A stretch of DNA of 64,000 nucleotides from Acidovorax soli (GCF_014207955.1 NZ_JACHLK010000008.1:248001-312000), one strand, 5' to 3'. Positions 25,775 through 35,442 are shown, numbered from the stretch's first letter. Numbers and translations: made by a program. Notes: a model not told the origin generated them from the sequence alone.

Positions 25775-27703
25775 TCACCGTGTCAACCCTTGGATCAGGG
25801 TATCGAAGACGCTTTGCGCAATCTGCAGCATTTTGGCGGATGCCTGGTAAGCCTGCTGGTACTGGATCAGCTTGGCGGCTTCTTCATCGAGGTTGACGCC
25901 CGAAACCGCCGTGCGGTCGCGCTCCAGGTTGGCCGCGATGGTGGTGGACAACTCGGCCGCGAAGGTGGCGCTCTGGGTGCGCGTGCCCACCTGGGCCATC
26001 AGGCCCGCGTAGCCATCGGCCAGGGTGGATTCGTCGAACATCTTCACGTCGCGCAGGTTCATCAGCGAGGTGGCGTTGCCCGCATTGCGCGTGTAGTTGT
26101 CGCCGTACTGCGGGTCCAGCGCATTGCCCACCCGCACGGTGTCGCCGGTCTTGGGCGTGCCCTGCAGCTTGATCTCCCAGCCGTCGATGGTGATGGTGGA
26201 CCCCGAGGTGTAGGGGATGCCCGCAGTGCCCGAAGGGGGGGTGGTCGAGCCGTTCACGGCATAGGTCGTGGGCGGGCCTGCCGTGAAGGTCAGGGTCACG
26301 CCGCCCGGGATTGGCGGGGCAACCAGCGTGTCGGTGGCCTTGAGCCCGGCCAGCTGCAGTGTGCCGCCATTGGTTGTGCCCATGGCCGCGTTGATGGGGT
26401 TGGCGGCCGCCAGGTCGCGCGGCGAGTACACCAGCGCGTTGATGTTGGCCCCCGCGCTGCTGAACGGCTGGAACAGCATGCGCTCGCCGGGCGCGCCCGG
26501 CGTGGTGAGGTTGAAGGTCAGCCCGTCGATGTCCAGGGTGGCCAGGTTGGCCGCATCGGTGAAGGCCGTGGCCTTGCCGTCCGACAGGCGCACCACCTGG
26601 CCGGCTGTGCCCGTGGTGAAGCGGATCTCGTAGTCGGAGGCCGCAAACTTGGTGGGGTCGCTGAAGGTCACCGTGCCCACACCCGCGCCGTTGGTCAGGC
26701 CCGGCATGCTGGTGGGAAGGCTGAACAGGTCCTTGCCCATCTGACCGTCGAGCGTGAGGCCGAGATTGTGCTGCTCGTTCATGGTCATGCCGATGGCCAT
26801 GGCCATGCGCCCGAGCAGGTTGCGGCTTTCCGACAGATCGGTGTTGTTGAAGCGCAGCAGGCCCGAGACCGAGCCACCGCCGAGCATGTTCTCGTCCACC
26901 TCGATGGCCGGCGCGCCGGGCCGGTTGAAGAACAGCTTGAGCTGGCCGCTGCCGGGGAACTGGCTGGCATCGTCCACCGACACCTGCGAGGCCGTCGTGC
27001 CCAGCACCAAGGGCTGGCTGCCGCCCACGAAAAGACCCACGGTACCGTCGTCGGCCGGAATCTGGGTGGTCTGCACGTACTGGTTGACCTCCCGGATCAG
27101 TTGGTCGCGGTGGTCGAGCAGGTCGTTGGGGGTCTGTCCATTGCCCTTGGCGCGTGCGATCTGCTCGTTCACCGCAGCGATCTGGCCGGCCAGGCTGTTG
27201 ATGGCGGTGATGCTGCTTTGCAGCTGTTCGTTCACCGTGTACTCGATCTCGTCGACACGTTCTGCGGCCGCGCGCATGCGCGAAGCGGTTTCGTCGATCC
27301 GCGTGAGCACCAGGGTGCGGGCCGTGATGTCGGTGGGAGCGCTCACCACGTCCGAGAAGGCGTTCATCATGTCGTTGATGGCCGCCCCCAGACCTGTGGC
27401 GCCACCGCTGAACACGTCCTGCAACTGCCGCAGGCGTTCGGCGCGCACGATGTCACCGCTCTGTACCGAGCCGGCGGCGGCCGACTGGCGCGTGAGCAGC
27501 TCGCTCTGGTTGCGCAGGATGGTCTGCACATCCACACCCTGGCCGATGTAGCCGCCGCCCGTGAACTGGCCCTGCACGGTCTGCAGCACCACGGTCTGGC
27601 GCGAATAGCCGGGCGTGTTGACGTTGGCGATGTTGTTGCCCGCGGTCTGCAGGGCCACCTGGTTGGCGAGCAGGGCGCGGGCGCCGACGTTGAGCAGGCT
27701 CAT
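25775..27703 (-). CDS. flgK: Flagellar hook-associated protein FlgK (HAP1)
   Basis: A 642-residue hook-associated protein. The N-terminus MSLLNVGARALLANQVALQ plus GNNIANVNTPGYSRQ is the rod/hook family signature, and the C-terminus ANLERDRTAVSGVNLDEEAAKLIQYQQAYQASAKMLQI is the matching FlgK coiled coil. A Thr/Pro/Gly-rich middle region (about 440-540) is an expanded outer domain. Lies 16 bases after flgJ. Confidence 0.96.
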   Translation of the reverse strand: MSLLNVGARALLANQVALQTAGNNIANVNTPGYSRQTVVLQTVQGQFTGGGYIGQGVDVQTILRNQSELLTRQSAAAGSVQSGDIVRAERLRQLQDVFSGGATGLGAAINDMMNAFSDVVSAPTDITARTLVLTRIDETASRMRAAAERVDEIEYTVNEQLQSSITAINSLAGQIAAVNEQIARAKGNGQTPNDLLDHRDQLIREVNQYVQTTQIPADDGTVGLFVGGSQPLVLGTTASQVSVDDASQFPGSGQLKLFFNRPGAPAIEVDENMLGGGSVSGLLRFNNTDLSESRNLLGRMAMAIGMTMNEQHNLGLTLDGQMGKDLFSLPTSMPGLTNGAGVGTVTFSDPTKFAASDYEIRFTTGTAGQVVRLSDGKATAFTDAANLATLDIDGLTFNLTTPGAPGERMLFQPFSSAGANINALVYSPRDLAAANPINAAMGTTNGGTLQLAGLKATDTLVAPPIPGGVTLTFTAGPPTTYAVNGSTTPPSGTAGIPYTSGSTITIDGWEIKLQGTPKTGDTVRVGNALDPQYGDNYTRNAGNATSLMNLRDVKMFDESTLADGYAGLMAQVGTRTQSATFAAELSTTIAANLERDRTAVSGVNLDEEAAKLIQYQQAYQASAKMLQIAQSVFDTLIQGLTR

Positions 27704-27719
27704 GGTCTACCTCGTGTTC

Positions 27720-28646
27720 TCACGCCTGTGCACGCTGCTGCTGCGCGCGTTGCACACTGTTGATGGCGCCGCTGAGCTTGCGGGCGTACTCGGGGTCGGT
27801 GGCATAGCCCGCCTTCTGCAGTGCGGAGGCATAGTCCATGGCCGAGCCGGACTGCGCCACGGACTCCGCTTTCTCGTAGCGCGGGCTTTCCTTGATGAGG
27901 CGTGCGTAGTCGCGGAACGAATCCTCGTACGAGTCGTAGGCGCGGAACTTGGCCACCACCTTGCGCGGCGTGCCGTTGATGTACTCGGTGGTCGTGATTT
28001 CGGCGACCTTGCCGGTCCAGCCCTTGCCGGCCTTGATGCCAAACAGGTTGAAGGAATTGCTGCCGTCGGCGTTCTTGATCTCGCTCTTGCCCCAGCCGGT
28101 CTCGTGGCCGGCCTGGCCGAGCATGAAGCTGGCGGGGATGCCGCTTTCCTGCGACACCTTCTCGGCCGTGCCGCTCAGGTGCTGGACAAAACCATCGCGG
28201 CCCTTCGGGGCCTGGCCCACGGGCTCGCTGCCGGTGGAGCCGGGTGCGACCCGGGCCGCCGCAGTGCGCTGGACCTGCGACAGGCTCACGGTGGAAGGCA
28301 CGGAGAAGGTCGGATCGGGTCCGCCCATCTGGCGCGAGAGCTGGCGTGCGATGGCTTCGGACAGGCCGCCGGGCTGGCCGGCCATCTGCACCGACAGTTG
28401 CTGATCGAGCAGATCGGTGCTCAGGTTGCCCCCGGCGCTGTCCAGCAGGCCCGACTTCATGGTGGCCTCGCGCATGCTCTTGATGAGCTCGCGCATGAAC
28501 AGGGACTCGAACTGCTTGGCCGCCTCTTTCGTGGCCTGGGGGTTGTTGGCGCCGGCTTCGTACTTGAGCGCATTGAGCGAGCGAACGTCGGCCGCCAGCG
28601 CATTGGACGCGCTGGTGGTGGAGGACGAAGGCAGCGTGAGGGCCAT
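27720..28646 (-). CDS. flgJ: Flagellar rod assembly protein/muramidase FlgJ
   Basis: A 308-residue two-part protein. The rod-capping N-terminal part is at about 30-105 (ATKEAAKQFESLFMRELIKS). The C-terminal glucosaminidase domain (about 150-305) digests peptidoglycan so the rod can pass; the catalytic-type Glu182 is in GQAGHETGWGKSEI, and SNSFNLFGIKAG follows. The fusion of both parts is the usual form in beta- and gammaproteobacteria. Starts 2 bases after flgI. Confidence 0.95.
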   Translation of the reverse strand: MALTLPSSSTTSASNALAADVRSLNALKYEAGANNPQATKEAAKQFESLFMRELIKSMREATMKSGLLDSAGGNLSTDLLDQQLSVQMAGQPGGLSEAIARQLSRQMGGPDPTFSVPSTVSLSQVQRTAAARVAPGSTGSEPVGQAPKGRDGFVQHLSGTAEKVSQESGIPASFMLGQAGHETGWGKSEIKNADGSNSFNLFGIKAGKGWTGKVAEITTTEYINGTPRKVVAKFRAYDSYEDSFRDYARLIKESPRYEKAESVAQSGSAMDYASALQKAGYATDPEYARKLSGAINSVQRAQQQRAQA

Positions 28647-28648
28647 GG

Positions 28649-29794
28649 TCAGATCACTTCGAGCTCGGCGTTCAGGGCGCCTGCGGCCTTGATGGCCTGC
28701 AGGATGGCCAAGAGGTCACCCGGTGTGGCGCCCAGCGTGTTCAGCGCGCGCACCACGTCGGCCAGTTGCGGCGAAGGCGGCATCTGGATGATGTTGCCCG
28801 GCTCCTGGTTGATCTTGATGTCGCTTTGCTGCGTGACCACGGTCTGCCCCTGCGACAGCGGGTTGGGCTGGCTGATGACGGGGCGCGAACTGATGGTGAT
28901 GGACAGGTTGCCGTGCGCGATGGCACAGGGGCCCAGTGTCACGGCCTGGTTGAGCACGATGGAGCCGGTGCGGGCATTGATCACCACCTTGGCGGCCGGG
29001 GCGGCCATTTCCAGCGGCAACTCTTCCAGGTCGGCAATGAAGCCCACGCGGGCGCCGGGATCGCTGGGTGCGCGCACCTGCACGGTGCGGCCATCGAGCG
29101 CCGTGGCCAGGCCATTGCCCAGGCGGCTGTTGATGGCCTGGGCCACGCGGCGTGCGGTCTGGAAGTCGGAGGCGTTGAGCCCCAGGCTGATGCTGTCGCC
29201 CTCGTTGAGGGGCGTGGGAACGGAGCGCTCGACCTGGGCACCCAGCGGGATGCGGCCCGCAGCCAGGTGGTTGATCTGCACCTTGCTGCCGCCGGACGAG
29301 GCGCCGGCACCGCCGACCACCAGGTTGCCCTGGGCCAGGGCGTAGATTTCGCCATCGGCACCGCGCAGGGGCGTGACCATGAGCATGCCGCCCTTGAGCG
29401 ACTTGGAGTTGCCCATGGACGAGACGTTGACGTCGATCTGCTGGCCGGGTTGTGCAAAGGCGGGCAACTGGGCGGTGACGATCACGGCGGCGACGTTCTT
29501 GAGCTGCAGCTGCGAGGCCACGCCTGGCGGCAGGCTGATGCCCATCTGCTGCAGGTAGTTGGACATGGCCTGCGTGGTGTAGGGCATCTGGGTGGTCTGG
29601 TCGCCCGTGCCGTCCAGGCCCACCACCAGGCCATAGCCGGTCAGCTGGTTGCTGCGCACGCCCTGCACCGCCGCGATTTCCTTGATGCGCAGCGCATGCG
29701 CCGGCCAGGTGGCGCAGACCATGGCCACGGCAATGGCCATGAGCCACAGGGTGCGCAAGGGGGCGGCCGAAAAGGGCGAGGGCAGGGCTTTCAT
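28649..29794 (-). CDS. flgI: Flagellar P-ring protein FlgI
   Basis: A 381-residue periplasmic ring protein. A signal peptide ends at AHA (about residue 34); the mature start LRIKEIAAVQGVRSNQLTGY and the block GLDGTGDQT are diagnostic, as is the DVVRALNTLGATPGDLLAIL end. The start codon at 29794 gives a normal signal length; an ATG 54 bases upstream would add an odd leader. The 153-base gap before it separates it from the unknown secreted protein that interrupts the usual flgH-flgI order. Confidence 0.95.
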   Translation of the reverse strand: MKALPSPFSAAPLRTLWLMAIAVAMVCATWPAHALRIKEIAAVQGVRSNQLTGYGLVVGLDGTGDQTTQMPYTTQAMSNYLQQMGISLPPGVASQLQLKNVAAVIVTAQLPAFAQPGQQIDVNVSSMGNSKSLKGGMLMVTPLRGADGEIYALAQGNLVVGGAGASSGGSKVQINHLAAGRIPLGAQVERSVPTPLNEGDSISLGLNASDFQTARRVAQAINSRLGNGLATALDGRTVQVRAPSDPGARVGFIADLEELPLEMAAPAAKVVINARTGSIVLNQAVTLGPCAIAHGNLSITISSRPVISQPNPLSQGQTVVTQQSDIKINQEPGNIIQMPPSPQLADVVRALNTLGATPGDLLAILQAIKAAGALNAELEVI

Positions 29795-29947
29795 GGCCCT
29801 TATTGTGGGCGGATGCTGCCCGCAAGGAATGTCCAAAAAGAGGCGCATTCACCCGTCTTTTGGCGGTGGGGCCTGTTACAAACAAGGGCCTGCCGCACGG
29901 CTGCGGCGGGCGCCGGCGTCCCGCCGCCCGCCAGGCGCGTAGCGATC

Positions 29948-30580
29948 TCAGTCGCAGCTGTTGGTGATGATGCCCTTCCAGGGCTTGCGCAGCATGAAGG
30001 GCACCGTGTCCCAGGCGGACCAGGTGCGGGGATCGTCGAAATTCACCGTGGCGGCCGGCGCAATGATGGCGGTGAGCAGCCAGACGCCTGAATCCAGTCC
30101 ATGGACCGTCAGATTGCCCCCCAGGATCACCTCGGTCTGGGCGCCGCCCAGGTTGTCGCCGACGGCCGTGTAGGTGTCGGCAGCCTGGATGTTGCCGGAG
30201 GCGGGGTAGACCTTGAAGATCGCGCCGGTGGTCATCAGCGGGTTGCGCACCAGGGGGAAGAACAAGCCGCCATCGCGGTTGAAGATCACGTACACGTTCT
30301 GCAGCGTGCTCGGGGTGGTCCCCACCCCGGGCTTGCCGGCGTCGTACTTGATGGTGAAGGCCAGCTGGTCGAGCGCGCTGGCATCGCAGGGCGAGAACTT
30401 GATGCCTGCGGGCAGTGTCTTGTTCTTGGACACCGCCTCGGAGGCCGAACCCTTGGGGGCGGTCACCGTGAGGGCCACGGAGTAGGCGTAGGTGGTTCCT
30501 TGTGCCGAGGCTGCTGGCGAGAATGCAGCGGCGGCAAGGGTGATCAGGCCGCAGGCCAGGGAGCGGCGAAGAAAGGGCAT
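29948..30580 (-). CDS. Secreted protein of unknown function inserted between flgH and flgI
   Basis: A 210-residue protein I do not recognise. It has a clean signal peptide (basic MPFLRR, hydrophobic 8-20, ASA-Q cleavage near 26). The mature part is beta-rich in appearance, with two cysteines, C65 and C209 (the second-last residue), which could form one disulfide. It includes an FNRDGGLFFPLVRNPLMTTG segment and a Trp-rich end (TWSAWDTVPFMLRKPWKG). It is on the flg strand, 73 bases after flgH and 153 before flgI, so it is probably cotranscribed. No flagellar domain is visible. It may act with the ring proteins, or merely ride in the operon. Confidence 0.7.
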   Translation of the reverse strand: MPFLRRSLACGLITLAAAAFSPAASAQGTTYAYSVALTVTAPKGSASEAVSKNKTLPAGIKFSPCDASALDQLAFTIKYDAGKPGVGTTPSTLQNVYVIFNRDGGLFFPLVRNPLMTTGAIFKVYPASGNIQAADTYTAVGDNLGGAQTEVILGGNLTVHGLDSGVWLLTAIIAPAATVNFDDPRTWSAWDTVPFMLRKPWKGIITNSCD

Positions 30581-30653
30581 CGGAATCCTCGGATCTGACA
30601 GTACAAAAGGACAAATCGGGGCGCCGCAGCGCCCCTTGATGTCACATTTTGTA

Positions 30654-31370
30654 TCAGAACGGCGTCACGGTGTTGAAGAAGCGGCCCAGCCAGCCCGTGA
30701 CCTGGGCCTCATTCTGGGCGCCGCGGCCACGCGATTCCACGCGCACATTGGCCACCTGGGTGGATGCCACGATGGAGCCGGGCTGCAGCGCGCGCGGGTC
30801 CACGGTGCCGGAGAAGCGCAGCACGTCCACGTTCTGGTTCACCCCGATCTGCTTCTCGCCGGTCACGACCAGGTGGCCGTTGGGCAGCACATCGACGACG
30901 GTGGCGGTGATCGAACCCTGGAAGGTGTTGGCGCTTTCGGTGCCACCCTTGCCCTCGAAGGCATTTTCCGAATTGGCGCCCACGCCCAGCTTGTTGGTGA
31001 ACTTCTGGCTTGTGAAGGGCAGCGCCGTCACCCCGCTGGTCATCTTGGAGGTGCGGTCCACGGTGGAGGAGGACTTCTGGCTGGCGGTCACGTTCTCCAC
31101 GATCTGGATCGTGACGTTGTCACCGACCATGCGCGCGCGCCGGTCCTCGAAGGCCGGGCGGTAGCTGGCCGAGTGGAACAGGCCGCCGGTGACCGGGGGC
31201 GGTGTGCGCGGCGTGGTGGCGGCCAGGGGCGGCGGGGTGGTGGGCAGGATGTCCACGGGCGGCGGCGGGGACATGCTGGCGCAGCCGGTGCCGAGCACGG
31301 CGGCGGCCAGGGTCGGCCACGCCAGAGGGCGGCTGCGGGCAGCCTGGAAGAGTGCGTGGAGGAGTGTCAT
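30654..31370 (-). CDS. flgH: Flagellar L-ring lipoprotein FlgH
   Basis: A 238-residue outer-membrane ring lipoprotein. The lipobox LGTGC places the lipidated Cys at residue 30; a Pro-rich stretch follows (about 35-62), longer than in enteric FlgH. Conserved blocks are GDNVTIQIVENVTASQKSSS, VVDVLPNGHLVVTGEKQI and VDPRALQPGSIVASTQVANV. The end GWLGRFFNTVTPF is typical. 41 bases after flgG. Confidence 0.95.
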   Translation of the reverse strand: MTLLHALFQAARSRPLAWPTLAAAVLGTGCASMSPPPPVDILPTTPPPLAATTPRTPPPVTGGLFHSASYRPAFEDRRARMVGDNVTIQIVENVTASQKSSSTVDRTSKMTSGVTALPFTSQKFTNKLGVGANSENAFEGKGGTESANTFQGSITATVVDVLPNGHLVVTGEKQIGVNQNVDVLRFSGTVDPRALQPGSIVASTQVANVRVESRGRGAQNEAQVTGWLGRFFNTVTPF

Positions 31371-31411
31371 GGCGAGAGTCCTGGCTGAATGGCTTGTGGC
31401 CGCTGGGCGTG

Positions 31412-32194
31412 TTACATCTGGCTGAGCTTGGCCAGCATCTGGTCCGAGGTCTGGATGGCCTTGGAATTCATTTCGTAGGCGCGCTGGGTCTGGATCATGG
31501 TCACCAGCTCCTGCACCACGTTCACGTTGGAGGTCTCGAGGTAGCCTTGCATGATGGTGCCCAGGCCGTTGGTACCGGGCGTGCCCTGCTGGGGCTGGCC
31601 CGAGGCCGCCGTCTCGATGAACAGGTTCTGGCCGCGCGGCTCCAGGCCGCCCGGGTTCACGAAGGTGGCCATGGCGATGTTGCCCAGCGGCTGCGGCGCG
31701 GTGTTGCCGGGCACGGTGGCCGTGACGGCACCCTCCGCGCTGATGGAGACACTGGTCGCGTTGGCGGGAACGGTGATGCCGTTGGCGATGGGCAGGCCGC
31801 TGGAAGTCACCAGGCGGCCCTGCGAGTCGAGCTGGAACGAGCCGTCGCGCGTGTAGCCGATGGTGCCATCGGGCTGCGTGACCTCGAAGAAGCCATTGCC
31901 CTTGATGGCCACGTCCAGGTTGTTGTTGGACTGCTGCATGCTGCCCTGCATGAAGTTGCGGGCCGTGGCGACGGTGCGCACGCCCAGGCCCAGGTGCAGG
32001 CCGGTGGGCAGCTGGCTTTGCTCGGTGGTCTGGGCACCCACCTGGCGCAGGTTCTGGTAGATCAGGTCTTCGAACACCGCGTTGGCGCGCTTGTAGCCGG
32101 TGGTCGAGACGTTGGCCAGGTTGTGGGAGATGACGTCCAGCTGGGTCTGCTGGGCTTCCATGCCGGTCTTGGCGATCCAGAGGGAATTGATCAT
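31412..32194 (-). CDS. flgG: Flagellar distal rod protein FlgG
   Basis: A 260-residue rod protein. Starts MINSLWIAKTGMEAQQTQLD with HNLANVSTTGYKR; the middle has NLDVAIKGNGFFEV; the end has YLETSNVNVVQELVTMIQTQ and AYEMNSKAIQTSDQML. Length and motifs match the distal-rod family exactly. 27 bases after flgF. Confidence 0.97.
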   Translation of the reverse strand: MINSLWIAKTGMEAQQTQLDVISHNLANVSTTGYKRANAVFEDLIYQNLRQVGAQTTEQSQLPTGLHLGLGVRTVATARNFMQGSMQQSNNNLDVAIKGNGFFEVTQPDGTIGYTRDGSFQLDSQGRLVTSSGLPIANGITVPANATSVSISAEGAVTATVPGNTAPQPLGNIAMATFVNPGGLEPRGQNLFIETAASGQPQQGTPGTNGLGTIMQGYLETSNVNVVQELVTMIQTQRAYEMNSKAIQTSDQMLAKLSQM

Positions 32195-32221
32195 GGCGTT
32201 TTCCTAGGGGCTGGTGGCGGT

Positions 32222-32962
32222 TCAGCCGTTGATGCTCAGCAACTGGCTGGCAGCCTTGTCATTGGTCTCGGCGGTCTGCAGCATCTTGATCTGCTGCTCG
32301 AACTGGCGCGAGGCGGCGATCATGCCGACCATGGTTTCCACGGCGTTCACGTTGGAGCCTTCGATCGCACCCGACAGCAGGCGCGCATTGGGGTCATTGG
32401 GGATCTGTTCGCCCGAGGCGGCGCGGAACAGCCCGTCGTCGCCGCGCTTGAGCGGGTCTTCGGCGGTGGGCGTGGCCAGTTTCAGGCGCCCGATGGCCGC
32501 CGGGGGCTGGCCAGCCGTCTTGGCGGTGAGGGTGCCGTCCGATCCGATGGACACCTCGGCGTTCGGAGGCACGTCGATGGGGCCCCCCCCATCCGAGAGC
32601 ACGGGCAGCCCGGTGTTGGTCAGCAGCGCCCCGGTGGGCGAGACCTCGAAGCCACCGTTGCGGGTGTAGGCCTCCACGCCATCGAGGCCCTGCACCGCGA
32701 ACCAGGCATTGCCGACAGCCATGGCGTCAAGAGCGCGGCCCGTGCGTTGCACGGGGCCCGGCTTGTCGACGTAGCCCGAGGTGGCTTCCAGCGCGAACAC
32801 GCGCGTGGTGGAGCCATCGCCTTGCAGCGGCACGGAGCGGAAGGTGGACATCTCCGCGCGAAAGCCGTTGGTGGACGCATTGGCCAGGTTGTTGGCCAGC
32901 ACCGACTGCCGGTGGGCAGCGGCGCTGGCACCAGTCATGGAGGTGTAGATGATGCGGTCCAT
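32222..32962 (-). CDS. flgF: Flagellar proximal rod protein FlgF
   Basis: A 246-residue rod protein. MDRIIYTSMTGASAAAHRQS and NNLANASTNGFRAEM form the N-terminal signature, GNAWFAVQGLDG the middle and IEGSNVNAVETMVGMIAASR the C-terminal helix block. 31 bases after flgE. Confidence 0.96.
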   Translation of the reverse strand: MDRIIYTSMTGASAAAHRQSVLANNLANASTNGFRAEMSTFRSVPLQGDGSTTRVFALEATSGYVDKPGPVQRTGRALDAMAVGNAWFAVQGLDGVEAYTRNGGFEVSPTGALLTNTGLPVLSDGGGPIDVPPNAEVSIGSDGTLTAKTAGQPPAAIGRLKLATPTAEDPLKRGDDGLFRAASGEQIPNDPNARLLSGAIEGSNVNAVETMVGMIAASRQFEQQIKMLQTAETNDKAASQLLSING

Positions 32963-32993
32963 GGCGGCTTCCGGTCAGGGGATCAGGGGCGCG

Positions 32994-34274
32994 TCAGCGC
33001 AGGTTCACCAGGGTGGACATCACCTGGTCTTGTGTCTTGATGGTCTGCGCATTGGCCTGGTAGGTGCGCTGTGCGGTCATCATGTTCACGAGCTCGGCCG
33101 TGAGGTCGACGTTGGAGTCTTCCAGCGCACCCGAACGCAGCGCGCCGAAGTTGCCATCGGTGGCCGTGCCCATCACCGGCTGGCCCGATTCGAAGGTGGC
33201 CACCCAGTTGTTGCCACCCACCGAGGCCAGGCCCTGGGTGTTGCGGAAGCTCGACAGCGCGATCTGGCCTTCGGCGCGCGTGACGCCGTTGGAGTAGCGC
33301 GTCATGATCATGCCGTTGTTCTCGACGTTGATGCCCGTGAGGTCGCCCGCGGTGTAGCCGTCCTGCGAGAGATCGGACACCGAGAACTTGCGACCGAACT
33401 GCGTCACGTTGTCCAGGTTCACCTCGACGTCGTAGGCGGGCAGGTTGTTGGGGTTGGGCGGCGTGGGGTTGACGTTCAGCGTCAGCGCAAAGCCGGTGGC
33501 CGGCGGCGTGGCCGCCGGGCCGGTGATCACGCCGTTGTTGTCGAAGGTGATCTGGCCGATGGCCGTGGCCACCACGGGCGGCACGGCCGTGGGGTCGTCG
33601 AGGGCGTCGTACACGTCCCAGGTGTTGTCCGTGGCGGTCTTCTGGAAGTACAGGTTGACCGGTTTGGCCACGCCCTGGCTGTCGAACACGTTGATCGAGG
33701 TGCCGTAGGTGGCACGCGGCGTGGCGGGCACGGGCGGGGTGGCGGCCGGATCGCCGGCGGCGTCCGTGGCGCGCGCATCCAGGTTGAAGGCGGCGTTGAT
33801 CCGGGTGGTCTGCTTGGCGGGGATGGGCTCCGAAGTGGGGAACACCATGGGGATGGGGTCGGTGCCCGTGCGCAGGCCGGTGGTCGGGTCGATCGGGTAG
33901 CCCATGACCTTGGCGTTGTCATTGGTCACCATGTTGCCTTCCTTGTCCAGCTTGAAGTTGCCGGCGCGGGTGTAGGCAGCAGAGCCATCGGGCAATTGCA
34001 GCGTGAAGAAGCCGTTGCCATTGATCGCCACGTCCAGGCTGTTGCCGGTGATGGTCAGGTTGCCCTGAGTGAACTGCTGGGCCACGGCGGCCGTCTCCAC
34101 GCCGATGCCGGCGTTGGTGCCACCGGCCGAGCCGATGGCATTGGCCACCATCTCCGCGAATTCGGCGCGCGATGCCTTGAAGCCCACGGTGTTGGAGTTG
34201 GCGATGTTGTGGCCGATGACGTCCAGGTTCTTGCTGGCGGCATTCAGGCCGGAGAGGCCTTGCTGGAAACCCAT
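32994..34274 (-). CDS. flgE: Flagellar hook protein FlgE
   Basis: A 426-residue hook subunit: MGFQQGLSGLNAASKNLDVI with GHNIANSNTVGFKASRAEFA at the start, NSLDVAINGNGFFTLQLPDG, and the end ALEDSNVDLTAELVNMMTAQ with RTYQANAQTIKTQDQVM. The middle (about 170-290) holds a Pro/Ala-rich stretch (AGDPAATPPVPATP, then DDPTAVPPVV) in the exposed outer domain. 59 bases after flgD. Confidence 0.97.
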   Translation of the reverse strand: MGFQQGLSGLNAASKNLDVIGHNIANSNTVGFKASRAEFAEMVANAIGSAGGTNAGIGVETAAVAQQFTQGNLTITGNSLDVAINGNGFFTLQLPDGSAAYTRAGNFKLDKEGNMVTNDNAKVMGYPIDPTTGLRTGTDPIPMVFPTSEPIPAKQTTRINAAFNLDARATDAAGDPAATPPVPATPRATYGTSINVFDSQGVAKPVNLYFQKTATDNTWDVYDALDDPTAVPPVVATAIGQITFDNNGVITGPAATPPATGFALTLNVNPTPPNPNNLPAYDVEVNLDNVTQFGRKFSVSDLSQDGYTAGDLTGINVENNGMIMTRYSNGVTRAEGQIALSSFRNTQGLASVGGNNWVATFESGQPVMGTATDGNFGALRSGALEDSNVDLTAELVNMMTAQRTYQANAQTIKTQDQVMSTLVNLR

Positions 34275-34333
34275 GGTGTTCTCCTTGAGGGGGCGTGGTG
34301 TTCAGGTGTCGGGGGCGAAAGCTGGGGGCAGGC

Positions 34334-34987
34334 TCAGACCAGTGACTTGATCTGGCTGTAGCTGATGTTCTTGCCGTTGGCCAGCGTGAGCACGAGCTGG
34401 CCGTCGGTGGCACCGGCGGCGGTGACCTTGGACAAGGTGAGCGCGGTGGATTCGAGCGTGGTCGCGCCGTTGACCGCCTTGACGCGGAACTGCAGGCCTT
34501 CGGTGCTGCCCTTGTAGGCACTGGCGTCCCATTCGAAGTTGTGCCGGCCGGCGTCCTTGGGGCCCAGGTCCAGCGTGTCCACGACCTGGCCGCCGGGGGT
34601 CACGACCTCCACGGTCACCTTGGTGGCCGCATAGGGAATCTCGAAGCCGGCCTTGCCCACGCCGCTGGCCACCGTCATGCCCGAGCCCTCGGTCAGCACA
34701 TTGCGCCCCACCAGGGTCGTGCCCTGCATGACCTGCAGCGAATTGAACTGCGCCGCCATGCTCTGCATCGTGGTGTTGAGCTGCTGGATGCCGGTGACCG
34801 TGTTGATCTGTGCGATCTGCGAGGTCATCTGGGCGTTGTCCAGCGGGTTCATCGGGTCCTGGTTGTTGAGCTGGGCGACCAGCAGCTTGAGGAACCGGTC
34901 CTGGGAGGCGGCAGGGTCGTTGGCTGCCGTTGCCTTGGCATTGGCGGTGTCGGCGGTCGTGGTGGCGTTGGTGGCGTTGAGGATCAT
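34334..34987 (-). CDS. flgD: Flagellar hook capping/scaffold protein FlgD
   Basis: A 217-residue hook cap. The N-terminal block SQDRFLKLLVAQLNNQDPMN (about 29-48) is the FlgD signature; a Tudor/FnIII-like domain follows (TVEVVTPGGQVVDTLDLGPK, about 125-145, then FEWDASAYKG). Assembles FlgE at the hook tip and is later discarded. 17 bases after flgC. Confidence 0.96.
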   Translation of the reverse strand: MILNATNATTTADTANAKATAANDPAASQDRFLKLLVAQLNNQDPMNPLDNAQMTSQIAQINTVTGIQQLNTTMQSMAAQFNSLQVMQGTTLVGRNVLTEGSGMTVASGVGKAGFEIPYAATKVTVEVVTPGGQVVDTLDLGPKDAGRHNFEWDASAYKGSTEGLQFRVKAVNGATTLESTALTLSKVTAAGATDGQLVLTLANGKNISYSQIKSLV

Positions 34988-35004
34988 GGCGAGGGTCTCC
35001 CGGG

Positions 35005-35409
35005 TTACTGGCCCATCTGCAGGGTCTTGAGCAGAAGTGACTTGGCCGTGTTCATCACCTCGACGTTGTTCTGGTAGGAGCGCGACGCGGAAATCATGTT
35101 CACCATCTCTTCCACGGCATTGACGTTGGAGTGGGTCACATAGCCCTGCTCGTCGGCCGAGGGGTGGCTGGGGTCGTGGATCTTGCGGCCGGGCACGTTG
35201 CTCTCGGTGATGGCACTCACGCGCACGCCGTCCGAGCCCTCCTGCCCCATGTTGGCGGTGCGAAAGACCACCTGGCGGGCCTTGTAGGCATTGCCATCGG
35301 GGCCGGCCACCGCGTCGACGTTGGCCAGGTTGCTGGCCACGACGTTCAGGCGCTGGGACTGCGCGCTGATGGCGCTGCCCGAGACATTGAAGATGGAGAA
35401 CATGGACAT
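35005..35409 (-). CDS. flgC: Flagellar proximal rod protein FlgC
   Basis: A 134-residue rod protein: MSMFSIFNVSGSAISAQSQR, then ASNLANVDAVAGPDG, and the C-terminal VTHSNVNAVEEMVNMISASR with a long closing helix. Complete, of normal length. 33 bases after flgB. Confidence 0.96.
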   Translation of the reverse strand: MSMFSIFNVSGSAISAQSQRLNVVASNLANVDAVAGPDGNAYKARQVVFRTANMGQEGSDGVRVSAITESNVPGRKIHDPSHPSADEQGYVTHSNVNAVEEMVNMISASRSYQNNVEVMNTAKSLLLKTLQMGQ

Positions 35410-35442
35410 GGTGGAGAGCCTCTTCTATCGCGGTGGGGCGGG

